A DNA stretch of 64,000 nt, from NCBI RefSeq assembly GCF_008360935.1, contig NZ_SRXO01000022.1, positions 43,595 through 107,594 of the forward strand, read 5' to 3'. Below, piece after piece: positions 33,490 to 41,386 of the stretch (position 1 is its first letter; each line of letters begins with the position of its first letter). Under the pieces are notes generated by a model, which saw only the letters and a list, made by a program, of their open reading frames with translations, searched no databases and was not told where the DNA came from. Source of the DNA: Siccirubricoccus phaeus (GTDB taxonomy: Bacteria > Pseudomonadota > Alphaproteobacteria > Acetobacterales > Acetobacteraceae). The translations under genes and the position numbers were made by a program.

Positions 33490-35601
33490 ATGGAGCAGGC
33501 CCTTTCCGGCATCGACCTCGCCCCCATCCTGCCGGCCTGGCTGCTGGTCGTGCTCGGCACCGTTGCGCTCATCGCCCTGCTGCCGGCGCTGTTCCGCCGG
33601 GCGCGTGGCGGGGTGCTGCGCGCCCTCACCTTCGCCCTGCTGCTGCTGGCGCTGGCCAATCCGCGGCTGGTGGAGGAAACGCGGGAGACCCGCCCGGATA
33701 TCGGCGTGCTGCTGGTGGACCGCTCCGACAGCGCCCGCCTCGCCGGCCGCGCGGCGCAGATCGAGGCCGCCCGCCAGGCCCTGGAAGCCCGGGCCGGCCG
33801 CCTGCCCGATCTCGAGATGCGCACCGTGGAGGTGCCGGAGGGCGGCAACCAGGGCACCCGCCTCTTCACCGCCCTGGAACGGGCGCTGGCCGATATCCCC
33901 CGCGCCCGCCTCGCCGGGGTGATCGCCCTGACCGATGGCCAGGTGCATGACGTGCCGGCCAATGTGCCGCTGGACGCTCCTTTCCACGCCCTGCTGCCCG
34001 GCCGCCCGGGCGAGGTGGACCGCCGCCTCCGCATCATCGAGGCGCCGGGCTTCGGCATCGTCGGCCGTGCGGTGGAATTGCGCGTCGCCGTCGAGGATCT
34101 CGGCGCCGCCGCCGGCAGCCCGGCCAACCTCACCATCCGCCGCGACGGCGCCGCGCCGCGCACCGAAAGCGTGCCGACCGGGCGGGAGCACCGCATCACC
34201 GTCCCGATCGAGCGCGGCGGCCCCACCGTGGTGGAGCTTGCCGCCGAGGCCCGGCCCGGCGAGGTCTCCGAGGTCAACAACCGCGCCGTCGTCACCGTCA
34301 CCGGCGTCCGCGACCGGCTGCGGGTGCTGCTCGTCTCGGGCGAGCCGCATGCCGGGGAGCGCACCTGGCGGCGGCTGCTGAAGGCCGATCCTGGCGTCGA
34401 CCTGGTGCATTTCACCATCCTCCGCCCGCCGGAGAAGGACGACCTGACGCCGCTGAACGAGCTGGCGCTGATCGCCTTCCCGGTGCGCGAGCTGTTCCAG
34501 GTGAAATTGCGCGAATTCGACCTGGTCATCTTCGACCGATTCGCCAATCGCGGCATCCTGCCGCCCGCCTATCTGCGGAACATCGCGGATTACGTGCGGG
34601 GCGGCGGGGCGCTGCTGCTTTCCGTCGGGCCGGAATTCAGCGGGCCCACCAGCCTCGCCGCCACCCCGCTCGGCGCCGTGCTGCCGGCGCGGCCGGCCGC
34701 CGGGGCAGGGCAAGCCGGGGTGGCGGAGGGGGCCTTCCGGCCCCGCATCACCGCGCTCGGCGCCCGCCACCCGGTGACGGAGGGGCTGACCGGCGCCAAC
34801 CCGGAGCCGAATGCCGAGGCGAGCTGGGGCCGCTGGTACCGCAGCCTGCGCGCCGACCAGCGCGGCGGCGTCGCGGTGATGGACGCCGCCGGCGAGGCGC
34901 CGCTGCTGATCCTCGACCGGGTGGCGGAAGGCCGCGTCGCCCTGCTGCTCTCCGACCATATCTGGCTGTGGTCGCGCGGCCATGATGGCGGCGGGCCGCA
35001 GGCGGAGCTGCTGCGCCGCGCCGCGCACTGGCTGATGCGGGAGCCGGAGCTGGAGGAGGAGGACCTGACCGCCCGCATCGAGGCCGGCAGGCTGCGCGTG
35101 GAGCGCCGCAGTGTGGAGCCCGGCCCGCTGCCCGAGATCACCGTGACCGCCCCGGACGGCACCACCCAGCGGCTGACGCTGGAGCCGGGGGCGGGCGGCC
35201 GCGCCATCGGCTGGCTGCCGGCGGAACAGCCCGGCGTCTGGCAGGTGACCGATGGCAGCCGCAGCGCCTTCGCCGCCGCGGCCGCTTCCAACCCGCCGGA
35301 GGTGGCGGATCTGCGGGCCGACCCGGCCCGGCTGGCGCCGGTGCTGGCCGCCACCGGCGGCGCCGCGCGCTGGCTGGGCCCCGCCGAGCCGCAGGGACGG
35401 AACGCGGCGGAGCCGGTGCTGCCGGAGCTGCGCCGCGTCGGGCCCGGGCGGGACGCGGCGGGGGCAGGCTGGATCGGGCTGCGGCGCAACGGCGATCATA
35501 CCGTGACCGGCATCGCCGCCATGCCGCTCCTGCCGCCCTGGCTGGCCCTGCCGCTGACCCTCGGCCTGGCGCTGCTGGCCTGGCGGCGGGAGGGACGGTA
35601 A
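33490..35601 (+). CDS. GATase-like membrane protein of the moxR block
   Basis: 703 aa. Two N-terminal helices (about 15-35 and 41-56), a VWA-like segment (DIGVLLVDRSDSARLAGRAA, with DxSxS altered to DRSDS), then a glutamine-amidotransferase-like Rossmann domain from about 270 (RLRVLLVSGEPHAGERTW, FDLVIFDRFANRGILPP, YVRGGGALLLSVGPEFSG). A final helix lies at 680-698. The catalytic Cys of true amidotransferases is not seen, so it is probably structural. Begins immediately after the DUF4159 stop codon (TAG-ATG). Confidence 0.87.
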   Translation: MEQALSGIDLAPILPAWLLVVLGTVALIALLPALFRRARGGVLRALTFALLLLALANPRLVEETRETRPDIGVLLVDRSDSARLAGRAAQIEAARQALEARAGRLPDLEMRTVEVPEGGNQGTRLFTALERALADIPRARLAGVIALTDGQVHDVPANVPLDAPFHALLPGRPGEVDRRLRIIEAPGFGIVGRAVELRVAVEDLGAAAGSPANLTIRRDGAAPRTESVPTGREHRITVPIERGGPTVVELAAEARPGEVSEVNNRAVVTVTGVRDRLRVLLVSGEPHAGERTWRRLLKADPGVDLVHFTILRPPEKDDLTPLNELALIAFPVRELFQVKLREFDLVIFDRFANRGILPPAYLRNIADYVRGGGALLLSVGPEFSGPTSLAATPLGAVLPARPAAGAGQAGVAEGAFRPRITALGARHPVTEGLTGANPEPNAEASWGRWYRSLRADQRGGVAVMDAAGEAPLLILDRVAEGRVALLLSDHIWLWSRGHDGGGPQAELLRRAAHWLMREPELEEEDLTARIEAGRLRVERRSVEPGPLPEITVTAPDGTTQRLTLEPGAGGRAIGWLPAEQPGVWQVTDGSRSAFAAAAASNPPEVADLRADPARLAPVLAATGGAARWLGPAEPQGRNAAEPVLPELRRVGPGRDAAGAGWIGLRRNGDHTVTGIAAMPLLPPWLALPLTLGLALLAWRREGR

Positions 35602-35683
35602 ACAGGGGGGCTTCGCCAGGCTCAGCCCAGCCCTCACCCCTGACTCTGCCCCTGGCCCCGCCGGGGGCGGCAAGGCGACGACG

Positions 35684-36043
35684 ATGAAACGCCTCCTCCT
35701 CCTTCTCCCCCTGCTGGCCGGCTGTGCCCGGGAACCCCCGCTGGAGGCGCGGCTGGCGCCGCTGGTCGGCCAGCCGGAATCGGCGCTGCTCGCCAGCCAG
35801 GGCGTGCCGACCCGAAGCTATGAATCCGAGGGGAAGAAATACCTGCAATATGAATGGCGCCGGACCCAGCTCTGGCCCAGCGACCCCTACTACTACCCCT
35901 ATTGGGGCGGCCGCTATGGCCGCTTCGGCCCGCTGCTGCCCCCCGCCGGGCCGATGCTGGTGACCCGCGGCTGCGACGTGATCTTCACCCTGCAGGGCGG
36001 CAAGGTGGAGAGCTTCGGGGTGCGCGGGGATGATTGCCGCTGA
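35684..36043 (+). CDS. small lipoprotein, hypothetical
   Basis: 119 aa. Lipoprotein signal LLLLLPLLAGC with lipidated Cys at 14. The mature part contains GQPESALLASQGVPTRSYE and KYLQYEWRR, a pattern resembling SmpA/OmlA-type small outer-membrane lipoproteins, then a Tyr-rich loop (DPYYYPYWGGRYGRFGP) and CDVIFTLQGGKVESFGVRGD. The last stretch suggests a beta-strand pair like BamE. Exact role unknown. ATG 35684; 82 bp after the moxR block. Confidence 0.8.
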   Translation: MKRLLLLLPLLAGCAREPPLEARLAPLVGQPESALLASQGVPTRSYESEGKKYLQYEWRRTQLWPSDPYYYPYWGGRYGRFGPLLPPAGPMLVTRGCDVIFTLQGGKVESFGVRGDDCR

Positions 36044-36125
36044 TCTGGCGGGCCGGGCTGGTGCATGATCGCCGCAGGGCGGAACGCCCGGAGGCGTGAA
36101 TCACGCGCCAGGACAAAGGGCTGGT

Positions 36126-36359
36126 GTCCCGATTCCGCAGTCCTGCGGACGTCGTTCTCGGGCCACCAGCTTGTGTTTTCAGTGGCCTGCTTGTCCGCTG
36201 CGTTCGCTGGAAGTCCAGCGAACTTCGCGGGCAGGGCACTAGCGTCCCGATTCCGAAGTCCTGTGGACTCGTTCTCGGGCCACTGGCTTGTGTTTTCAGT
36301 GCCTGCTTGTCCGCGGCGTTCGCTGGAAAAATCCAGCGAGTTTCGCGGGCAGGGCACCA
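36126..36359. repeat. 118-bp tandem repeat, two units
   Basis: Units begin GTCCCGATTCCG at 36126 and 36244, about 85-90% identical by eye. Each contains TCTCGGGCCAC and GCTTGTGTTTTCAG, then a hairpin (GTTCGCTGG to CCAGCGAAC in unit 1), then GCGGGCAGGGCAC. Preceded at 36069-36105 by a partial copy of the 47-bp mini-element. Fills most of the 470-bp gap before the ankyrin gene. No coding signal. Confidence 0.85.
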
Positions 36360-36424
36360 GGCCATGATCCGCGCTTCCGTCGGCGCGGATCACGGTCCGG
36401 AGCGGGTCGCCTCGCCTGTGCTCG

Positions 36425-36503
36425 GTGAACCCGCTCCAGCTTTTTGTTCTGTCGCATTTTCCGGGTCGTCCGGCGATTCCGCCGGAGTTGAAAATGCTCT
36501 AGG
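36425..36503. repeat. intergenic palindromic repeat of the AGCATTTTC/AGCTTTTTG type
   Basis: GAACCCGCTCCAGCTTTTTG, then TCTGTCGCATTTTCCGG, a central CCGGCGATTCCGCCGG dyad, then TTGAAAATGCTCTAG. Repeats with GCTCTAGATTTTTGT-like and AAAATGCTC-like ends are common between genes of alphaproteobacteria; this copy is diverged. It lies directly upstream of the ankyrin gene's AGGAG ribosome-binding site and may carry its promoter. Confidence 0.5.
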
Positions 36504-36513
36504 AGTCGGGCCC

Positions 36514-37188
36514 ATGCGCCGCGCCCCCCTTGCCGCCCTGCTGCCGATGGCCGTCCTGGCCTGGCTGGCCCTGCCGAGTTCGGAGGCTGCCGCGCAATTC
36601 GGCGGCAACCGTGCCCGCAACCGCCCCACCGCCGCCGCGCCGCCGGAACGCCCGCCGCCGCCCGCCCTGCCCGGGCTGCAATACCGCAACGCGCCGGAGG
36701 CGATTCCGGCCGACCCCAATGCCGGCGACCTTTCCCCCAACGCCGCGCTGTTCGACGCCATCAACCGCGGCGACATGGCGGCGGCGCGGGATGCGGTGGC
36801 GCGCGGCGCGGATATCGAATCCCGCAACGTGCTGGGGCTGACGCCGATCGATTCCGCGGTGGATCAGGGGCGGACGGAGATCATGTTCTACCTGCTGTCC
36901 ATCCGCACCGGGCTGCGCGGTGCGCCGGCCCCGGCCGAGGGGCCGCCGACCCGCGCCACCGCCGCCCCGCCCCCGGCCAGGATGCCCGCGCGGCGGGAGG
37001 CGGCGGCGCCGGCCACCGATCGCCCGCCGGCGCCGGTGCCGGAGGCGCGCAACCCGCGGCTCTGGGCCGGGGATGGCGGGGCGCCGATCCCCGCTATCGG
37101 CTTCCTCGGCTTCGATGCCGGACGCCCGGCGGTGGCGCCGCCCGCAGCGGCGTCGGCCCCGGCGGGGCGGAGGTCCGGCCGTGGCTGA
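36514..37188 (+). CDS. secreted ankyrin-repeat protein
   Basis: 224 aa. Signal peptide (LLPMAVLAWLALPSSEAAA, cleavage near 28), a Pro-rich segment, then a short ankyrin unit at about 78-130 (NAALFDAINRGDMAAARDAV, GADIESRNVLGLTPIDSAV), then a long Pro/Ala-rich tail. It is probably periplasmic with a protein-binding role; partner unknown. ATG 36514 has AGGAG 8 nt upstream. Its end overlaps the SDR start by 8 bp. Confidence 0.82.
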   Translation: MRRAPLAALLPMAVLAWLALPSSEAAAQFGGNRARNRPTAAAPPERPPPPALPGLQYRNAPEAIPADPNAGDLSPNAALFDAINRGDMAAARDAVARGADIESRNVLGLTPIDSAVDQGRTEIMFYLLSIRTGLRGAPAPAEGPPTRATAAPPPARMPARREAAAPATDRPPAPVPEARNPRLWAGDGGAPIPAIGFLGFDAGRPAVAPPAAASAPAGRRSGRG

Positions 37189-37942
37189 GGCGCGGGCGGC
37201 CATCGTCAGCGGCGCCAGCCGCGGCATCGGCCTCGGCATCGCGGAACGCCTGGCCGCGGATGGCTGGCGCGTGCTGCTGACGGCCCGCAGCGGGGCGGCG
37301 CTGGAAGACGCCGCCGCCCGCCTGCCCGGCGCCGTGGCGCATCCCGCCGACCTGCGCGAGCCGGGCGCGGCGGCGGCGGCGGTGGCGGCCGCGCTGGCGG
37401 GGTTCGGCCGGCTGGACCTGGTGGTGAACAGCGCCGGCGCCACCCAGCGCGGCGACTTCCTGGAACTCTCCGACGCCGCCTGGGCCGATGGCTTCGCCCT
37501 GAAGCTGCATGGCGCGGTGCGGCTGACCCGCGCCGCCTGGCCGCATCTGCGGCAGACGGGCGGCGGCGTGGTGATGATCGCCGGCGTCGGCGGGCGGGTG
37601 GCGAGCGCCGATTTCACCATCGGCGGCAGCGTCAACGCGGCGCTGATGAACCTGACCAAGGCGCTGGCGGACAAGGGCGTGGCGGAGGGGGTACGGGTGA
37701 ACTGCATCAACCCCGGCAGCATCCGCACCGGGCGGCTGGAAGGCCGGATCGCCACGGTGATGCGGGAGAAAGGGCTGGACCAGGCCGCCGCCGCGGTGGA
37801 GCTGGCGCGGCAGACCGGCGTGGCCCGCTTTGGCGAGCCGGCGGAGATCGCGGGCGTCGTCGCCTTCCTCGCCGGGCCGGACGGCGCCTATCTGCAGGGC
37901 GCGCTGCTGGACGTGGATGGCGGCTGGGTGCGGGCTGTGTAG
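37181..37942 (+). CDS. SDR-family protein with altered catalytic residues
   Basis: 253 aa from GTG 37181. The Rossmann nucleotide motif is SGASRGIGLGIAERL and the NSAGATQRGDF segment matches the NAG motif. The usual Ser-Tyr-Lys triad is not found: the region that should read YxxxK is FTIGGSVNAALMNLTKALAD, where I and V replace Tyr and Lys, and the preceding IAGVGG lacks the Ser. The C-terminal part (NCINPGSIRTGRL, GEPAEIAGVVAFLAGPDGAY) is normal. It may be a non-classical reductase or a binding protein. Overlaps the ankyrin gene by 8 bp. Confidence 0.85.
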   Translation: MAEARAAIVSGASRGIGLGIAERLAADGWRVLLTARSGAALEDAAARLPGAVAHPADLREPGAAAAAVAAALAGFGRLDLVVNSAGATQRGDFLELSDAAWADGFALKLHGAVRLTRAAWPHLRQTGGGVVMIAGVGGRVASADFTIGGSVNAALMNLTKALADKGVAEGVRVNCINPGSIRTGRLEGRIATVMREKGLDQAAAAVELARQTGVARFGEPAEIAGVVAFLAGPDGAYLQGALLDVDGGWVRAV

Positions 37943-37959
37943 CTTGACCCTCCCTCCCC

Positions 37960-38115
37960 CGGCGCTGCCGGGGGGGAGGGATGGGGGCTTCGCCCCCATG
38001 CCCCCAGCAGAGGGCGCTGCCCTCTGCACTCCCGCCGGGGACCGGACCGGTCCCCGGACCCCGGTCCGAGTTTTGGGTCCGGGGGTTGAACCTGCCGACG
38101 CTGATCGGGGGTGGG
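37960..38115. repeat. G/C-block repeat (R1) between convergent SDR and ABC genes
   Basis: Contains GGGGGCTTCGCCCCC, CAGAGGGCGCTGCCCTCTG, GGACCGGACCGGTCC (a perfect dyad) and the R1 text CCGGTCCGAGTTTTGGGTCC then GGTTGAACCTGCCGACGCTG. It may end transcripts from both sides. Confidence 0.72.
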
Positions 38116-38160
38116 GGCATTGCGCCGTTGCTTCGCGCATATGGGGCCCTGCCCCTGGAC

Positions 38161-39888
38161 CTATTCCGCGGCCACTCCCGAAAATTGCGCATCATGCAGC
38201 CGCCGGTACGGGCCGTTGGCCGCCAGCAGCGCCGCATGGGTGCCCTGCTCCGCAATGCCCGCCGCCGTCACCACCAGGATGCGGTCGGCATTCCGGATGG
38301 TGGCCAGGCGGTGGGCGATGACCAGCGTCGTCCGCCCCTCCGCCAGCTCGGCGAGCGAACGCTGGATGGCGCGCTCCGTCTCCGTATCCAGGGCGCTGGT
38401 GGCCTCGTCCAGGATCAGGATGGGCGGGTTCTTCAGGAAGATGCGGGCGATGGCGAGCCGCTGCTTCTGCCCGCCGGAAAGCTTCACCCCGCGCTCCCCG
38501 ATCACCGTCTCCAGCCCCTCCGGCAGGGCGGCGATCATCTCGTCCAGCCGGGCGCGGCGGGCGGCCTCGCGGATCTCCGCCTCGGTCGCGTCCAGGCGGC
38601 CATAGGCGATGTTCTCCCGCAGCGTGCCAGCGAAGAGGAACACATCCTGCTGCACGATGCCGATCTGCCGCCGCAGCGAGGCGCGGGTCATGCGGCGGAT
38701 GTCGATGCCGTCAATGGTGATGCGGCCCCGCTCCACCTCATAGAAGCGCGGCAATAGCGAGCAGAGCGTGGTCTTGCCGGCGCCGGAGGGGCCGACCAGC
38801 GCCACCGTCTCCCCGGCCCGGATCGTCAGATCGATGTCGCGCAGCACCGGGCGGCCAGGGGCGTAGCCGAAGGTGACGCCCTCATAGCGCACCTCGCCGG
38901 CAAGCTTCGGCGCCTCGACGGCATCCGGCGCGTCCGTGATGTCGGGTTCCTCCGCCAGCAGGGCGTTGTAGCTGCGCAGCCCGGCAAGGCCTTTCGGATA
39001 GGTCTCGATCACCGTGCCGATCTTGTCGAGCGGCCGGTAGAACACGCCGACCAGCAGCAGGAAGGCCATGAAATCGCCGATGGAGAGGCCGCCGCGCACC
39101 ACCATCCAGGCGCCGGCCAGCATCACCGCCACCTGCACCGCCCGCATGCCGAGATAGTTCATGGTGATGGTCATCGCCATGGTGCGGTAGGCGGCGAGCT
39201 TGGTGTCGCGGTAGCGGAGGTTGTCGGCGGCGAAGAGGCGGCGCTCATGCGCCTCATTGGCGAAGGCCTGCACCACGCGCATGCCGCCGACATTCTCCTC
39301 GATGCGGGCGTTGAAGGCGCCGACGCGGCGGAATTGCTGCTGCCAGTTGCCGGTCATCCGCCCGCCATAGCGGATGACGATGAAGGCCGCGGCTGGCATC
39401 ACCAGCGCCGCGACCAAAGCGAGCACCGGGTTCACGTAGACCATCAGCGCGAAGGCGCCGAGGAAGGTCAGCACCGCGATCAGCAGGTCTTCCGGCCCGT
39501 GATGCGCGACCTCGCCGATCTCCTCCAGATCCTTCGTCACGCGGCCGACGAGATGGCCGGTCTTCTGTCCGTCATAGAAGCGGAAGGAGAGTTTCTGCAG
39601 GTGGTCGAAGGCGCGGCGGCGCAATTCCGTCTCGATGGCGATGCCGAGGACGTGACCCCAATAGGCCATCACCGCCATCAGCCCGGCATTGGCCGCGTAG
39701 ATCGCCATCAGCCCGGCCAGGGCGAGGAAGATCAGCGGCAGGTCCTGGCCCGGCAGCAATTGATCGATGAAGGCCCGCACGGCCATCGGGAAGAACAGCT
39801 CGAGCAGGCCGGACAGGGCGGCGCAGCCGAAGTCGAGCAGGAGCAGCCGGCGATGGGGCCGGTAGAGGGCGAGGAATTGGCGGAGCAT
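38161..39888 (-). CDS. MsbA-like ABC exporter (fused membrane and ATPase domains)
   Basis: 575 aa half-transporter. The six-helix ABC membrane domain (about 15-300) is followed by the ATPase: Walker A GPSGAGKTT, Q-loop IGIVQQDVFLFAGTLRENIA, signature LSGGQKQRLAIAR, Walker B ILILDEATSALD, and H-loop IAHRLATI. It works as a homodimer exporting lipids, lipid-linked sugars or drugs from the inner membrane. Length is standard; substrate cannot be deduced. Stands alone. Confidence 0.94.
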   Translation of the reverse strand: MLRQFLALYRPHRRLLLLDFGCAALSGLLELFFPMAVRAFIDQLLPGQDLPLIFLALAGLMAIYAANAGLMAVMAYWGHVLGIAIETELRRRAFDHLQKLSFRFYDGQKTGHLVGRVTKDLEEIGEVAHHGPEDLLIAVLTFLGAFALMVYVNPVLALVAALVMPAAAFIVIRYGGRMTGNWQQQFRRVGAFNARIEENVGGMRVVQAFANEAHERRLFAADNLRYRDTKLAAYRTMAMTITMNYLGMRAVQVAVMLAGAWMVVRGGLSIGDFMAFLLLVGVFYRPLDKIGTVIETYPKGLAGLRSYNALLAEEPDITDAPDAVEAPKLAGEVRYEGVTFGYAPGRPVLRDIDLTIRAGETVALVGPSGAGKTTLCSLLPRFYEVERGRITIDGIDIRRMTRASLRRQIGIVQQDVFLFAGTLRENIAYGRLDATEAEIREAARRARLDEMIAALPEGLETVIGERGVKLSGGQKQRLAIARIFLKNPPILILDEATSALDTETERAIQRSLAELAEGRTTLVIAHRLATIRNADRILVVTAAGIAEQGTHAALLAANGPYRRLHDAQFSGVAAE

Positions 39889-39894
39889 TGCAGT

Positions 39895-40067
39895 GCATCA
39901 TAGCGGAAGGTCGAGAGGGGCGCTGCCCCTCTCGAGCGCTCCCCGCCAAGGGCCGAAGGGCCCTTGGAACCCTTGAGCGTGGCGTCTCGACCGTCGCGCC
40001 TCGACTCATGGTTTCCAAAGGCCCTTCGGCCTTTGGCGGGTGGAGTTTGAGGAGGGCAGAGCCCTCC
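39895..40067. repeat. R3 repeat after cobA
   Basis: In cobA sense, immediately after the stop: a GAGGAGGGC/GCCCTCCTC hairpin, then CCGCCAAAGGCCGAAGGGCC, CTCAAGGGTTCC, and GAGAGGGGCGCTGCCCCTCTC. The same order of blocks occurs in shorter form at 14755-14840. The element lies between cobA and the ABC exporter gene, both minus strand, upstream of the exporter. Confidence 0.7.
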
Positions 40068-40880
40068 TCAACCCACCGCCTGGGCCGGCGGCACCCCAAT
40101 GGCCTGCAGCAGCGCGAGCCCCGCGACCTCGCCGATGACGATCAGCGCCGGCGTCGGCAGCGCCGCCCGCTTCGCGTCCAGCGTGCAGGCGCCCAGCGTG
40201 CTGCGCAGCGTGGCCTGCCCCGGCAGCGAGGCCTGGGCGATGATGGCGACCGGCGTCGCAGCCGGCCGTCCCGCCGCCAGCAGCCGCAGCGCGATCTCGT
40301 CCAGCCGGGAGAGCGCCATGAAGGCGGCGATGGTGCCGCCCGCCCGCCCCAGCGCGTCCCAGTCCACGCTTTCCGGCAGCGCGCCCGTTTCGTCATGCCC
40401 GGTGACGAAGGTGACGGCGCTGGCGGTGCCGCGATGGGTCAGCGGCACGCCCGCCGCCGCCGGCGCCGCGGTGCCGGCGGTGACGCCCGGCACCACGCGC
40501 CAGGGGATGCCGGCCGCATTCAGCGCCTGGGCTTCCTCCCCGCCGCGGCCGAACAGGAAGGGGTCGCCGCCCTTCAGCCGCACCACGCGCAGCCCGGCGC
40601 GGGCGCCGGCGATCATCCGGGCATTGATCTTCGCCTGGGACATCGGCGCCTGGCCCTTGCGCTTGCCCACCGGCAGCAGCGTGGCCCCGGGCCGGGCCAG
40701 GCGCAGCACGGCGCGGCCGGGCAGCGCGTCGTGCAGGATCACGTCGGCGCGGGCGATGGCGCTGGCGGCGCGGCGGGTGAGCAGGCCGGGGTCGCCCGGC
40801 CCGGCGCCGACCAGCCAGACCTCCCCCGGGGCGGGGCCGTCGCCGCTGGCCAGGGCAGAGCCGTAATCCACGTCAGACAT
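40068..40880 (-). CDS. cobA: uroporphyrinogen-III C-methyltransferase
   Basis: 270 aa. SUMT motifs: VWLVGAGPGDPGLLTRRA (SAM-binding loop), ADVILHDALPG, GKRKGQAPMSQAKINARMI, and VVRLKGGDPFLFGRGGEEAQ. It methylates uroporphyrinogen III at C2 and C7 to give precorrin-2, the branch to siroheme and cobalamin. Divergent from the sulfite/nitrite reductase operon, which contains the precorrin-2 dehydrogenase-like gene; together they supply siroheme to that reductase. ATG 40880 is chosen as nearest to the conserved start. Confidence 0.95.
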   Translation of the reverse strand: MSDVDYGSALASGDGPAPGEVWLVGAGPGDPGLLTRRAASAIARADVILHDALPGRAVLRLARPGATLLPVGKRKGQAPMSQAKINARMIAGARAGLRVVRLKGGDPFLFGRGGEEAQALNAAGIPWRVVPGVTAGTAAPAAAGVPLTHRGTASAVTFVTGHDETGALPESVDWDALGRAGGTIAAFMALSRLDEIALRLLAAGRPAATPVAIIAQASLPGQATLRSTLGACTLDAKRAALPTPALIVIGEVAGLALLQAIGVPPAQAVG

Positions 40881-40907
40881 TCGTATGAATCCGCAGGGCA
40901 TCCGGGG

Positions 40908-40944
40908 AATTCGGGCTTTCCGCGCCCTCGCGCAAGCCGAATTC
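40908..40944. promoter_or_regulatory. inverted repeat between cobA and the reductase operon
   Basis: GAATTCGGGCTT and AAGCCGAATTC form an inverted repeat with one bulged G around a 14-nt centre, 28 bp upstream of the cobA ATG and about 30 bp upstream of the predicted -35 of the reductase operon. It could be an operator shared by the two divergent units or a hairpin in the cobA leader. Confidence 0.45.
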
Positions 40945-40974
40945 GCGGGAAAAGCTCATATTCACGCCGGCTGC

Positions 40975-41003
40975 TTGATAAGAACCAACCCAGCCGTTAA
41001 ATC
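40975..41003 (+). promoter_or_regulatory. predicted sigma70 promoter of the reductase operon
   Basis: TTGATA, a 17-bp spacer, then TAAATC, about 55 bp before the first ATG. One of the closest matches to a housekeeping promoter seen in the window; the local sequence is less GC-rich than its surroundings. Confidence 0.5.
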
Positions 41004-41058
41004 CAGAGAACCTACGCTGCCCCTGCGTGCAGCCAGAGCGGCCACAGGATATTCCCGC

Positions 41059-41385
41059 ATGAGCACCCCCCCGAAGGCGCGCCCAGCCACCGCCCCGCTG
41101 GCCTTCACCGGCAACCGCCTGCGCGATGGCCGCGTGGCCTGGCTGGGGGAGGGCGGCATCTGGGTGGACCGGGTGGCGGAGGCGCGCATCTTCCCGCCGG
41201 AACAGGCGGCGGAGGGGCTGGCGCTGGCGCAGCAGGGCGAGGCGGCGCAGCTCGTCGTCGGCGTCTATGGCGTGGAACTGCTTCTGGCGGGTGGCGTGCC
41301 GGTGCCGGCGAAGTACCGCGAAAGGCTGCGTGCCGCCGGCCCCAGCGTGGCGGCGGAGCCCGCCGAATGGCGGATGGCCTCCTGA
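41059..41385 (+). CDS. DUF2849 family protein
   Basis: 108 aa. Typical DUF2849 text: FTGNRLRDGRVAWLGEGGIW and RVAEARIFPPEQAAEGLALA. Genes of this family nearly always precede a sulfite/nitrite reductase gene in alphaproteobacteria; role unknown. ATG 41059; stop 1 bp before the reductase ATG. Confidence 0.92.
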   Translation: MSTPPKARPATAPLAFTGNRLRDGRVAWLGEGGIWVDRVAEARIFPPEQAAEGLALAQQGEAAQLVVGVYGVELLLAGGVPVPAKYRERLRAAGPSVAAEPAEWRMAS

Positions 41386-41386
41386 G

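Noticed and set aside
30685..35673. A minus-strand open frame of about 1660 codons opposite the moxR block
   Set aside because: It is the antisense shadow of two well-supported genes; its translation is Arg/Gln/His-rich with no domain, as expected in very GC-rich DNA.
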